DNA of 64,000 nt from Schizophyllum amplum. Its lineage: Eukaryota > Basidiomycota > Agaricomycetes > Agaricales > Schizophyllaceae. The position numbers were made by a program, and so were the translations under genes. This document shows, one piece after another, positions 9,765 to 21,300 of the stretch. Numbering within the stretch: position 1 is the first letter of the stretch; every line of letters starts with the position of its first letter. The notes beneath the pieces are model-generated. The model saw only the letters and a list, made by a program, of their open reading frames with translations, did not search any database and was not told the origin of the DNA. The DNA is taken from the NCBI GenBank assembly GCA_007026445.1, contig VDMD01000053.1:1-64000 (forward strand), given 5' to 3'.

Positions 9765-10612
9765 ACTAAACGCTATTCCCCCAACGCGTTCAGCATCACG
9801 TGACTTCTTCCCACGCCACATACTCTGACTTAGCCGTGCGACGGCCGTGTCATGCTAAGCTTCGCCCTCGCGTTGCTTTTCCGCCTCAGTCTACATAAGA
9901 AATGAGACACCTATTTGGAAGCTTTTGAAGAAGTATCTGCTCCAAGGTCCACCGAGGCAAATTATATATCGGTTGTTTATGCAGGTCAAACACAAGTCGA
10001 ACGGGCCTGAAGGGCCTCTGCGACCGCAAGACTAAACAAAGAAGAGCACAGCGGGTGCGGTGAGTATACCGGTATGTCGTGTAAGTACTATGGGGCTTGT
10101 TGGCATCGAGGCTCTTACCACCCGTCAACGCCATCGGGGCGCGTCACCCTCGGACTTTGCCGAGTACGCAGAGAAAGTTCCCATTTCTTGACTCGCGACA
10201 AAACGGCTGAAAATATAAATGGTAAAGGTGGTGCGCAGTTGTTCGAGGGAACAACGTGGACCGATGCAACAGGTTCCAGCAACAAAAACTGGACGTAAAC
10301 TAAAAGTGTACGGCGCGGATCGAACCCACGCAGTCCACAGACGACGTGTCGGCCCGTTACGCTAAACAACCACGTATAGTGGATTGTGGCCAAGGTATAT
10401 GTACAGAAGGTGGTGGCTGCCACTCAGCCCTGCCAATTTCTTGAGCTGCTACTGAAGGTTCATACCACCTTATATATGTCTTCTATAGCTGCAGTACATG
10501 TGGTAAACAAACCTATTCTTGACGGCCCTTTGCATGGTGCGCAAGGCGCATCTCTCGCTCGACGTGGGAAGGGTCACGTGATGCTGAACGCGTTGGGGGA
10601 ATAGCGTTTAGT
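9765..10612. mobile_element. 848-bp MITE-like TIR element with 10-bp target duplication
   Basis: Perfect 40-bp terminal inverted repeats (9765-9804 and 10573-10612; left end begins ACTAAACGCTATTCCCCC), with weaker similarity continuing inward for about 10 bp. The flanks are an exact 10-bp direct repeat, CCTTCCCCTC (9755-9764 and 10613-10622). Relics C (near 53765) and B carry the same locus with one copy of that 10-mer and no insertion, so the empty site is in the window. No transposase frame is present, so the element is non-autonomous. A 9-10 bp duplication fits Mutator-like elements best, but the superfamily is inferred. Each TIR contains the palindrome TCACGTGA. Confidence 0.9.
10307..10378 (-). 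tRNA. Degenerate tRNA-like sequence inside the TIR element
   Basis: On the minus strand there is a good B box (GGTTCGATCC), an A-box-like TAGCGTAACGG and a T run just downstream. The T stem has one mismatch, and the acceptor and anticodon stems do not pair well, so I regard it as a decayed or tRNA-derived sequence rather than a working gene. Confidence 0.3.
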
Positions 10613-10830
10613 CCTTCCCCTCTCCCCCAGGAAAGACCCACCGATCGCTATTTCCAGAAGAGCACTCGTCAACGAACACCCCCATCAACAACCTCGACAG
10701 CAAAGCGTTCTTCGCCCTCATCGACGGTGCTCATTTCGACTCGAACTTCTATTCTCAGTGCTCTGCTGCTCGTTCTACATCTTCTACTTCGCCGCTGAAG
10801 AACTCCAATACGTGGCTGTTGTTTGCGGGG

Positions 10831-11190
10831 CGAAACCACCGCCACAGGGTACGGCGCGGTGTGAACCGCCTTGGTATACGCTTCGAAGGCACCTTAGGCA
10901 TCCGGCGAACCACCACTAGGATGTCCGTCGACGAACTCTGGTGTGCTCCCCGCAGACGATCTTTGGCGCTTGTCGCGCGCCGTTCAGCGCCATCACCCCG
11001 CAGACCAAGTTCCTACTCGCGTTGCCCGTGACTTCACAGACCGCTGGCCCCGAGGACTTGCTCGCGCTGCTTGAGAAACCGCTTACTCTCTCCACGAACC
11101 CGCGTGACCACTGGTAATTCATGTTCCAACCACTTCGGTGAGTTCTGTATCCTCCATTTCGCCTGCTCGTCGGCGCATTCCCACTTCCCA
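10831..11190. other. No gene seen
   Basis: Short overlapping frames only; nothing recognisable. Confidence 0.4.
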
Positions 11191-11520
11191 GTTTGTCAGC
11201 GCATCCCCGTTTCCCAGTTCGTCAGCGCATCCCCGCTTTCCAGTCCATCGGCGGATTCCCGCGCTTCATTTCGTAGGTGCATCCCCGCGTTTCAGTTCGT
11301 AGACGCATCCTCGCATTTTAGTCCGTCGGCACATTTCTGACGACTTGTGCCAGACCTCTCTGACCTCCGCGACAGACTTCAAGCCAGGAATCACCGACCT
11401 TGCAGTCAGCCTGTCTGCGCTGCCTCTTGTCTGGACGAGTCGCCGGGCTCTTGTCTGGACTCGCCGGGCTCTAGTCAGGACTCGCCGAGCTCTCCTGCCA
11501 GGACTCTCGCAACCGGCTTC
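11190..11520 (+). repeat. Two short minisatellites
   Basis: About 28-30-nt units containing tcagcgcatccccg and ttcccagttcg (11190-11340, about five units), then about 22-nt units with ctcgccgggctcttgtctgg (11435-11505, three units). Both are imperfect. Confidence 0.55.
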
Positions 11521-12267
11521 GAGACAGGACTTACCCCGACATATCCCAGCCAAGGGCGGATTCTACGCCGACATGCTCTGAGGACACGCCGTCAATGTCG
11601 GCTCACTCTAGGCGCCATCGATGCCGGCTCGCTATGCGAGTCATCGACGCCCGGCCCACTCTGCCAGTCATTGACGCCCGGGTGCTCCGAGATACTCGAC
11701 GCCGGTTAAGCTCATCATAACCGTTGACTCAAGCACGACCTGCACTTCACGCTGAAGCGTTTTCGCGGACGCAGATGCCGTTCTCAAAGTACGCTTTCTA
11801 TCCTTGCCTTTGATAAGCGGACCGACACGTCCCCGCGTGCTTCTTCGTGACGTTCTTCTGACACTCATGCTGACCCGTTTTGCAGATGCGGCTCGCTGCT
11901 CGCCGCGCCAGACGATGACAAGAGGCTTATTCCTGACGGCGGTGGGGCCTTGGGCGACGCCGGCCGTCGTGGTACGTGGTGCATTACTGCTGATTGACGA
12001 CTCTCGAACTCGTCTGTACAGATCCTCGCGACACGTGGAAGACCCCAACCTGCTGACAATAATGAGTCTCCCTCGCAGCTCGCTTACGCTTCACACATCA
12101 TTGGTCGCGTCGGGGTCGACGCGCAAGCCGGAGTCCGGGTCGGCGTTCCAGTCGGTATTGGGCTAGTCATCCGAGTCGGCGTTCGGTGCGGTTCTACACA
12201 TCGCGCAGCGCGCCTCACTCACTCTGCCCGGTTAGTATATAAAAAACAGGTGAAAACCTCGCTCACC

Positions 12268-12620
12268 GTCCGAGACCTTCCGCAATGCCGTGCTCGACTC
12301 CCTCAAGTCCAACTTCTTCACTCACGTGAGAAGTGCGCCACCCGCAAGTTCGACTTGCGTGTCGTGCCCTTCCTTTCAATCGCGACGGCGCCTACGAATG
12401 CCGTGGGCCCTCGAGTGAGTTTTGCATTACCTGAACAGCTTGTGAAGAGGCTAACAATAACAATATCGGCAGCTCACGTCAGCGACCCCGTCGGCCCTCA
12501 TCGTTGTCGACCTTCATTATCGACGTCGCCCCCGCCCTCATCGCCAACGTCATCCACGGCCTTCCTGCCTCACTCCCCGTCGTATCCCGAGTCCTCACGT
12601 CCCTACGCGGAGGTAAAAAT
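12268..12620 (+). pseudogene. Unidentified gene remnant
   Basis: Two stretches look protein-like but lie in different frames: ETFRNAVLDSLKSNFFTHVR near 12277-12335, and IIDVAPALIANVIHGLPASL followed by PVVSRVL near 12510-12615. The second is a hydrophobic helix-like segment running up to a GTAAAA that could be a donor site. An intron-like GTGAGT...CAG (12415-12473) lies between them. I do not recognise the family, and no continuous gene model could be made. Confidence 0.25.
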
Positions 12621-12639
12621 CCTTCCGTCAAAAATGACG

Positions 12640-13950
12640 CAAAATGAACACAATTGTCGCGGTAATTCTCGGGGAATACTGCGACTGCTGGCGGGTATGT
12701 TGATGAAGATGGCGTGGGTCTCCCGCGGCGCTGACGCACACCCCCGCCGCGCATTTCATTGGGTGGTGCGTTATGAGATGCATACACTATCCTTAACTAA
12801 CATGACCTTCAGATTCGTTTTTGGGGGTCGCCTTCCTGTAAGGTGAGCTTCCTATGTTCGAACCTACGTCGACCCGTTGCCTGCCGTACTTGTACGCCCT
12901 TTCGGGCCCCTTGATTTGCCTACAAAATCTTCTTTGATACACAGCGCCCCGCCTTTTGTTTCGTCTGAATGTCGGAGATACTGACGACAAAACAAGTGCT
13001 TAACAAGGCGTTCAACCGGTGTCAAGCGGGCCCGCGATGATGGCGGGGGCTCCCCGCGGTGGTGGTGCGCGGCGCCGCTGCGATCGGGTACGTCGCGCCT
13101 TGAGATGGCGTCGCGACTGCGCCGGTCCACTCTCGCTACGAGAATGTAGGTGCATTTCTTGCTGTCTACTACGTCGTACTTACGTTGATATTCAAGTAGG
13201 CGCCGTCGTCTTCGTGGAGTACACACCGTTGCGCCAGCCTCGTGATGCGGGATTGGAGGGGAGGGAGAGGTCGTCGAGGATATAGGGCGCGGGAGCGTGA
13301 GTAATTGACGCTGCACGCCGGTGGCCTCGACGTGCGCGAGGCCGGACGCGTTGCCCTATTTGATCTTCGGAGCCTGGCGGCGCCCTTCGCGTCCAGGCTA
13401 GTGGTACGTACTCATAGCTCGAGTCGCGTCAGGTCGCCGCCGAACGGCGATTTCGTTCTGCGTAGCTGACATCACCTGCGGTATGAGTCGGCCTTGACGT
13501 ATGGAATTGAGGGATTGAGGACGCGCAGTTCTGACTGTCGACAAGCGAGGGCCTCCGCGCTGCAAGCGAGTCGCCTCCCGCTGACTCGTGCGTCTCGGGA
13601 TATTTCGATGTCGAAGACGAACAAGACGTCGCATTCAACGTCGCGTGGATTGGTGAGCGAGCACACATTAAGGAAGCGTGCACAAGCCCGTTGGCATCAT
13701 CCACTCGCGTTTTTACGGCTGCGCGCGCGTTCAAATTGTGGAGGGGGGCGCCATCCTCTGACCTGATTCCCACTGCGGCAGCGAGTCGGTCGATTTGTCG
13801 TAGACTTCTACTCACTTTCTCAAATCATTTTGGATATGAATCGTAGCCCGAAGACGCGAATAATGCATTTTATTGTACATGGGTAAAACGGAGCGAATTT
13901 GCATGGAAAAGACAAGGATTGAACATCTTAGGGCGCCGACGCTGTCGTGT
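12640..13950. other. No recognisable gene
   Basis: Only short, overlapping frames without family signatures. Confidence 0.35.
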
Positions 13951-13951
13951 A

Positions 13952-14721
13952 CTAGGGCCCAACAACGCTTAACGCGACATTCACGCGCTTGAGCAGCATC
14001 TGCGCCATCGCAAGTTCGGCCTGAGGAACCTTACGCGCGGTGTGGAAACCATCAGGTTCAGCGGCGCAGCGACGAGTCCCGCTGCTCGAAACGAGCAACA
14101 ATCGTCCGCAGATCGAGATCATCACAGTAGATCGAGAAAGCCTTGAGCGCGGGCAAGCGCGTGCAACCATCCGGCGCGACGCACGTGAGGAAAGCGACCA
14201 CGGCGACCACATCCTGCCAGCTACCGTCGAGCACGAACTCCTTGACCGCCTTGAGCCTTTCGACAGCGGGCTTCACAATCGTCCAGGGCACGCCCCGGAC
14301 GGCGAGCTTGTCGCACCGGTTGCGCAACTTGCTCATCATCTTGAGCTGGTTGTCGCTGAAGGCCTTCGGATGGGATATTTTCTTGCTGATAGAGAGGTCG
14401 ACCGGCCCGCCACAGATGCTGGCTTCGGCGAGGTCGGCGGAGCGAAGCCCAGGGTTATCGTCGTGCTCGCTGGTGATGTGCTCCATCCAGGACGGGACGA
14501 TCGCCTTGGGAGACTTGTACTCTTTCAGGCCCCAGAAGAGCTCGAAGGTGTGGCGGCAGTGGCGCGAGGCGATCGGGGTCGATATCGAGTACTGATAAGT
14601 CAGCGGCTTTGGTTTGTGGATGGGTCCTATGCGGGTGACATCTTGTCAGGAACGCCAAAGGGGAAAAATCTGAGCACGCACTGTCTTCGAAGTCAACGTG
14701 TCCGTCGAACGAGCGGGGCAT
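13952..14721 (-). pseudogene. Three-member family, copy 1 (frameshifted)
   Basis: Same structure as the intact copy at 32270-33041: a 40-nt first exon (14721-14682, starting MPRSFDGHVDFED), a 55-nt intron (14681-14627), then a long second exon from 14626. The product is nearly identical to copy 2 (PVDLSISKKISHP, DKLAVRGVPWTIVKPAVERL, SIYCDDLDLRTIV). The frame closes at 14058 because one G is missing where copy 2 reads CTGCGGCCACTG. A second base is missing about 15 nt further on, in a T run. The last 30 or so residues (VPQAELAMAQMLLKR ...) survive in another frame to 13952. The function of the family is unknown. The leucine-rich C-terminal part recalls the LRR region of fungal F-box proteins, but no F-box is present. 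Confidence 0.7.
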
Positions 14722-14840
14722 ATCGGCGGCTGTGGCAGAGAGGCAGCGGCTGCAGCAGATAGACGGCTGTGGCAGATAGACGGCGGCTGCGGCAGAGAAA
14801 CGCGGCTGTGGCAGGGAAACGGCGGTCGCTAAAGGAGATT
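14722..14840 (-). repeat. 5' leader array of acceptor-like repeats, copy 1
   Basis: Five units of 17-21 nt of the form ccgccgtctatctgccacag immediately upstream of the ATG. Each unit is a pyrimidine tract ending in CAG. Equivalent arrays precede copies 2 and 3. Confidence 0.65.
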
Positions 14841-14880
14841 CAAGCGGCAGAGACTGAAAAACCAAGCGCGAGAGCTCACC

Positions 14881-14887
14881 TTATATA
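14881..14887 (-). promoter_or_regulatory. TATA box of family copy 1
   Basis: Minus strand GGTATATAAGGTGAG, identical in copy 2 and nearly so in copy 3, about 160 nt upstream of the ATG. Confidence 0.6.
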
Positions 14888-14989
14888 CCGTTCCCGGTTC
14901 ATTGTTCATTGTCTATATCAGGCAATGAACGTTGCACTCAAGGCCATTGTGATACCCTCGGTCATGAAGCTGGTGTGATGCGTAAAAAA

Positions 14990-15900
14990 GCGCGTCAATA
15001 GGCACATGATTTCTACACACTGGCACGCGGCACGCTCATTGTTCACGCATGCATACGTCGAAGTCCTATTGAATTCCGTGGGACTGGAGTCGCGTATAAT
15101 GGACGGCGCGCCCCGTTCCTAACCGGACGGAGCGCATGTATGGCGAACAATGTAATCTTCTGAGGAATTGTAATCTGCCTTTATTCTGCAGTATATAAGA
15201 TTATGAACGGTCCCGCACCTCGCGTTAAGGGCCAGCGCCGCCACTTCTATCAGGCGTCTGGAAGCCTATGCTGGCGCGTGCGCGGCGACGACTTCATGTA
15301 CGATTGACACTCGCGGCTATGATGCAAGTTTAGCGAGATGTCATGTTCCTGGTAAGCAGGCAAGTCGCATTGAGGCGTCAAGAGCGGCCAGAACTGTCTG
15401 AAGAGACATGAGAATTCGAAAGCGTCCAGACAGTCGAATTTGTAGCTTTCGCGGGACGCCGGCGAGTCTCGTCATGGCACGCAGAAGGAAGCCTCAAAGT
15501 TCGGCGGCAGGTCTTCATATACAGCCGTCAGCAGCAGCAGCAACGAAGAGGACCCGGTCGAGCGATCATGACCGTCGGCGTTAGAGACAAGACGCGAGGA
15601 CCACGTGGCATTCAAGTTCGACTTCGAATCCGTCACGGACATCTGATTCTCTAGGTTCTACCGATTGTTCTCATGCGTTCTGGTGGTCACAAGAGTGAGA
15701 TTGCGAGTAAGAGAATAACAAGTTCCTTAATAAAGTGATACAGTATAATATATACAGGTAACAGTGCCCCCGGACGGTAGGTCATTGTCTGCTCGGGCTG
15801 ACACGATGAGCGACGCTAGTCGTCGCTACGCCGTACACCTCGGCATGCGCAGCAGAGGACGAGTAATCCACTGGAGAGCATACTACCAGCGATACCGTCG
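14990..15900. other. No gene seen
   Basis: AT-richer intergenic DNA with no family signature in any frame. Confidence 0.4.
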
Positions 15901-16265
15901 ATACATATGCTGCTATATCTCCGACGACGGCAGCGCGGCGTGCACAACTCCAGCGACGGCGACGTAGCGTGCTACGGCTCCGACCTCGGTGGCGCGGGGC
16001 ACTCAAGCTCAGAGATCAGCGCGGGGCACTCGACGATCGAGTCCACCGCCGAAGATAGGGCAGGTCGAGCGCGGGTGAACGGTATGTCTGGTAAGCGGCT
16101 GGCGAGGGGGAGCGCTCGACGATGTCTGACGAGGGACAGTGTTCGGCGTCTTCTGCCGTATAATGTGGATGGACCGCGTTCTGCAAGGACACCGACCTCC
16201 GGTTGTGCGAGCCATTCAGGCCTTGTGAGGAGTCCTTCTGACCGGAAGAGTCGTCGCTGGCGACG

Positions 16266-16634
16266 TTGCCTGACTGGCGAGTGCGGACGTTAATGACGCC
16301 GAGGAAGAGAGCGGCGTCAAGGGAGTCCTCTTCCGACGCGCCGAAGCAGCCGTTGTCGGACGCGCCGATGCAACTGTCGTCGGACACGCCGAAGCAATCC
16401 TCGTCGGACGCGTCGAAGGAGTCGTCGGCGGGGTCGCAAGCCGGGCAGTCGCAGGACTTGTGGGCTGGGCTCGTGTCTTCTGAAAAGTCGAGTGTGCGAT
16501 CGTCCGGTGCGTCGAGTGTACGATCTTCTGGCGAGCTTAGTCTTGGCTCTTTCGGAGTGTCGAGTGCAGCGTTGGTATCGCCCCCTGCGGGGGTATCCAG
16601 TACGTCACTATCGGGCAGAGAAGGAGCGCGCTAG
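16266..16634 (+). repeat. 24-nt coding-type repeat (Ser/Asp-rich)
   Basis: Between about 16320 and 16430, five imperfect 24-nt units give an 8-residue repeat of the type SSSDAPKQ in an open plus frame of 122 codons. Whether the frame is translated is unknown. Composition is low-complexity throughout. Confidence 0.4.
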
Positions 16635-17127
16635 AAGACCGGGTACTGCGTGAGTACTCGGGGGTACAGACCGAGTGCTCGGCAACGAGATGCTCTGGTA
16701 GCCCGCCGTCGTCGAGCTCCTCGCACATCTGCTGCCGCGAAGCTGCTCGCGTGGTCCGTCATCGTCACGCTCCTTGTATGATTCTCGTCGTCCGGCTGCT
16801 CACGCGGTCCGCCGCGTCGAGCTGCCGCGTAATCATGTAGTCGAGCGCCTCGCATGGTATTTCTTCGGGGACTGCTCGCATTGTCCTTCGTTGTCGAGAC
16901 TCTCGCGTTGCTCGTCGTCGCCCACGTGCGAGGTCGACCATAGCGCGGACGCGACCGGCGAAATCGGGCGGGGTGACGAGGACGTGGGATCACATGAGAG
17001 GGACGCAGGCTCGAGAGACGCAAATGTGGGTTCGAAGGGCAACAGGGCAGAGTCGATGATGTTTGCTGAAGTCGAGTCATTGGGTAAGGTAGCGTCGCTG
17101 ACAGACTCAGATTGCGATGCACCGAGG

Positions 17128-17589
17128 TCATTCGGCGCCTCCTGATGTGCGACAAGTCGTCAGATTGTCGAGGCGAAAGATGACCGGCCGCAGACCTTCG
17201 TGAGATTGACGCAGAGCCTGTGCAGATAGCGCCGCGTCAACTTGAGCAGGCGACATCGGCACAAACGGAGGATTCGATGCGTCTTGAGGCGTAGATGGTA
17301 CTTGCGCGTCGGGATTCATCCACTCGGCATGCGCGCGACTTGCCGCGGCTCTATACTGCCATATGAAGGCGCCCTGCGCCAGGGATGTACAGTGCGTCGC
17401 CCACGCCATCGTTAGGCCGACGGAAGTCATCGACTGGTACTCGTGTGGCTGTCGCGGACAAAAGTAAACGTCATGATTGACGAGCTCGGCTCGCGCCTGA
17501 AAGAGCGAAGGCTGATCTAGCCAAGTCTCCGGCGAGCATGGAGCGACGTGAGGGGCAAACATGCAAGCGGGGGAGGGGTACAGAGGCAT
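17128..17589 (-). CDS. Hypothetical protein (153 aa frame), possibly longer
   Basis: Begins with ATG at 17589. Composition is balanced, with aromatic-rich segments (VNHDVYFCPRQPHEYQ, TMAWATHCTSLAQGAFIWQY) unlike the surrounding repeat-derived frames. The frame stops at 17128. Protein-like Ser/Asp/Glu-rich sequence continues in a different frame from about 17145 to 16833 (SDATLPNDSTSANIIDSALL, PFEPTFASLEPASLSCDPTS). A short intron or an indel may therefore join the two. No known domain recognised. Confidence 0.4.
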   Translation of the reverse strand: MPLYPSPACMFAPHVAPCSPETWLDQPSLFQARAELVNHDVYFCPRQPHEYQSMTSVGLTMAWATHCTSLAQGAFIWQYRAAASRAHAEWMNPDAQVPSTPQDASNPPFVPMSPAQVDAALSAQALRQSHEGLRPVIFRLDNLTTCRTSGGAE

Positions 17590-18348
17590 GATTCAAGACT
17601 TGACGTGCGCAGAGTTTGAGGCGCGGTAATTGTGCAGTGGCGCGGTCCGTCGGAAGTCCTGTGAAGTACGGTCAGAGTGAGATGCAGCTTGATCGCGAGA
17701 CGACGCACAGACGAGAGCAGCGCGCGAGAAGTACCAGCAGCAAGGAAGCGCAGGTATAGTGGTCTCGTACAGGTGAATGAAAGAAACAAGAAGGTCGGTG
17801 CACTGTTCATTGAGCCGCTTTTGTACGGGACCGGTCGGCATTGCCGGGTCATTGTCTCTCATGAAGGTCACAACGCAAGGTCATACACTCATGACGTGAC
17901 CACGGTAGGACATCTGTCTTCTTGGGTATCCTATTGAGGCCCGGAAAGCGGCCGGTGTGCTTAGTCGTTCACGGTTGACGGGAAAACGTACTGGTGGTGT
18001 TCGGCGGTTGTAAATGGTTCCAGAACGAGCATTCAAAGGACCACATGACCTTCCAGCTCATATTTATCCATACCGAGATATTGACGGGCGGGAGATCCAA
18101 TAGTATTTGGGTAGGAGATGGATGTAGAGGACAACCGAGAACTTAAAAAAGTCTTCCTTTGTTTGGCCCCGCTTGGCAGATAACCCAATTTGGACACTTC
18201 ATTGTTCTTTTACGTCTTGTCCTGGACCATCATCAGTGTCACGCCGCGAGCGCTTGCTCACCCCAGCGACCTTATCTTGGTCGCCAGGCTCTCCCCCAAC
18301 GCTCGAAGGGGCTCTTGAATAACGGAATATCCGATAGAGTGGCTCAGA
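17590..18348. other. Intergenic, upstream of the phosphate transporter
   Basis: Shared upstream region of a minus-strand hypothetical ORF and the plus-strand transporter. No promoter element could be assigned with confidence. Confidence 0.4.
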
Positions 18349-21300
18349 ATGAAATTCAGGTGCGCTATAACCCACAGGTATGCGCTCGGACTCACGCCGC
18401 TTGTAGTTCTGCGCTCAAGTTCAACGCAGTGGCGGAGTGGTGGGAGGAATACATAGCGTACGTGCCAAACTCTCGCTCAATGATCTGAAACTGACGGTGC
18501 TCCAGCTACGATACGCTCAAGAAGTTCATTTACCAGGTCGAGAAGCAGCAGCATGACCTCGACCAGTCGTACACCGACCTTGAAGCGCACGAGCGCACGT
18601 CACTAGTCGGGGAGCGCACATCACACGCGGACGATCTCTTCATCCCCCTCCTCGACCGCGAGCTGCGCAAGATCGTCGCGTTCTACGAGCGCCAGGAGCA
18701 GGAGCTGCTGCGCGACCTCGCGGAGCTCGAGCGTATGGTGAAGGAGCAGGACGAGGAGGGGCTGCAGGGCGACCACTACATGGACGACACCTACGAGGGG
18801 GACGAGTCGGACGACGACGATAGCCCTGTGCGAAGCCGCACCCAGAGCACCGGACGGCGGCGCTCGCAGTCAGGGGGTATCGCCGCCCGAGTCTGTCCAT
18901 GGCCGTCGGTGCGTGTATCGTGCGCTGCATGAAGCGCTTACTGACCCGCAAGCAGGCTCTACAGCGATACCCGAGAACGCTCCCCTGTCCCCCGCGTTTA
19001 CCGACCGACGCTACAGCCACTCGTCCGACGAGGAGCATGACCACGATCTCGAGGACAGCATCATCTCCCTGCCGCGGAAGGGTGCGCTGGGAAAGGCCCG
19101 ATCACTCGCGAACCGCATCGTCAACATGAAGGACAGCGTCACCTCTGCCGGCTCCGCCTCGGAAACGATATGGAACTCGCGCACGAACTACGCGACGGAC
19201 ACGCGCCTCCTTTACAAGCGCCGCATCACCGCTCTCCATACCTCCCTCACCAGCCTCAAGTCCTACGTCGAGGTCAACTACTCCGGGTTTCGCAAGATTC
19301 TGAAGAAGTGCGGGCGTACTCTACCCAGTCATGCTCCTGCTAACACGCTGCAGATACGACAAGGTCACGTACAACGAGCTGCTGCCACGCTACCTTCATG
19401 ATGTCGTTGACAACGCGGAGCCCTTCACGCCCGCGGCGAAGGCTCGCATCCAGGATGCGCTCGAGCATCTCTTCGACCTATACGCCAAGTGCGTCGCGCA
19501 CGGTGACCGGCGGTGGCGAAGCAGCAACTCAAGCTGCACAAGCGCGAGCACATCGCGTGGGAGCGTGATACCGTCTGGCGACAGATGATCGGGCGCGCGC
19601 GTCGCGGAGAAGGCGAGGATCAGAAGGCGATGGGTGCGGTCCTCGTCAAGGAGCCGGCGCCGCCACTTTTCACGATCAATCTCGCACGCTGCTTCGGACG
19701 TGCGAGGACGAGCGAGAAGTACGCGTTGGCGTGACGAAGAGCATGCTGTCAACATCGGCGGCGCTTGCTGTCTTCGTGGCGCTACTGAACACGCAGACGG
19801 TGGATGGCGAGGAAGCCAATCGCTGTTTTGCTATTCTGATATTCGCGACGATCCTATGGGCGACGGAGGTGCGTTGTATAGTTAGTTCTGGCCGTCTGCA
19901 GATTGGCTGAAGCCCATCCAGGCAATACCCCTATTCGTGACATCGCTCTTCGTACCCTTATTGCTCGTCTGCTTGCGTGTCATACGCAATGAAGACGGCG
20001 AACGAATGGAGACACCTGCGGCGACGAAGTACGTCTTCACTGCTGGCCTGGACGCCGCGGGATCCTAACCTCTTGCAGATATGTCTTCTCAATCATGTTC
20101 TCCCCGACGATCATGCTCCTCATCGGCGGTTTCACGATCTCATCCGCACTGAGCAAGACGAGCATTGACCGGTTGCTGATCACGCGCGTACTGAGCCTGG
20201 CAGGGACGCGTCCGCGGACGGTCCTGCTCGCGTTCATGTGTGTGTCGTGTTTTGCGAGTATGTGGATCAGGTGAGCCCCTTCCCCGTATTCTGCTACGTG
20301 CCATTCCCATATCCTGCAACCCGTGCGCGTCTTCCATCTCGCGACGCGAGCGATTGTACTCCGCTCAACGGGCAGTTCCATGGACCCGCTTCGTGCGAAC
20401 TCAAAAGTGGACCCGAAAGCTAACATGAACGAACTCGAACGCTAACATGCCGTACTCAGCAACGTTGCCGCGCCCACCCTATGTTTCACCCTCATTCGCG
20501 TGAGTGTGTCGGGCGCGATCTCACCGGCGGGCCGGTCGCTAACGTGTTTGACAGCCCATTCTGCGGACCTTGCCCCCGAAGGCGCCGTTTGGGCCATGTC
20601 TGATCGTGAGCTCATCTGTTCCCCTCGCATAGCGTCGTCCGCTGACCCTGCGTTAGCTCGCCATCGCGCTTGCAGCGAATATCGGCGGGCAGAGCTCGCC
20701 CATATCGTCCCCGCAGAACTCATCGCGCTGCAGGCGATGGAGCCGCCGCTCGATTGGGGAAGCTGGTTCGCTGTCGCGCTGCCTGTGTCTGCCGTATCTA
20801 TCTGGTCATATGGCTGTTCTTGCTCGTCTCGTATAGACCGCGCGCTCTCCGGATGGGGATGGTGACATTGAGATCAAGACGATTCGGCCGACGAAAGAGC
20901 GGTTCACGGTGCAGCAGTACTGGGTGTCGTTCGTGTGTCTGGCGACCATTGCGCTGTGGTGTGTGGAGCACTCGATCGAGAGTACGTCGGGGATATGGGC
21001 GTCATTGCAATCATTCCTATTGTTGCGTTCTTTGGCACGGGCGTCTTGAAGAAGGTGCGCGGACGGGCGAGCCTTGCGAGCGACGAATATTGATGACCTG
21101 TTAGGACGACTTCGAGCAGTTTGCATGGACCATCGTCTTTCTCGCCATGGGTGGAATTGCGCTTGGGAAGGGCGTGATGTCGAGCGGGCTCCTCGAGGTC
21201 ATGGACGGCATTATTCGGGATATGGTTGAGGGGTTGTCACTATACAACGTTGTCCTCATCCTCTCGCCCGTTGTCCTGGTACGCGGCACGCTTTACGTTA

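Larger units (their letters stand above)
9480..10830 (+). pseudogene. MYND-gene relic A (N-terminal part), split by a TIR element
   Basis: Sequence on both sides of the inserted element (to 9764, and from 10613) matches the N-terminal region and upstream flank of the MYND gene at 28843-31278 and of relics B and C. After the insertion the frame encodes LPLSPRKDPP, then EEL near 10800. The intact gene has LPLSPGNTHK ... AEEPPNEAILSRM. The coding signal stops by about 10830. Relic C (53755 onward) preserves the uninterrupted site and shows what was split. Confidence 0.65.

Noticed and set aside
12250..12846. 198-codon plus-strand ORF
   Set aside because: It crosses an intron-like GTGAGT...CAG, and the protein-like segments lie in other frames, so this frame is probably not the coding one.
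15180..15740. Possible second small TIR element
   Set aside because: I looked for inverted ends and flanking duplications in this AT-rich gap and found none.
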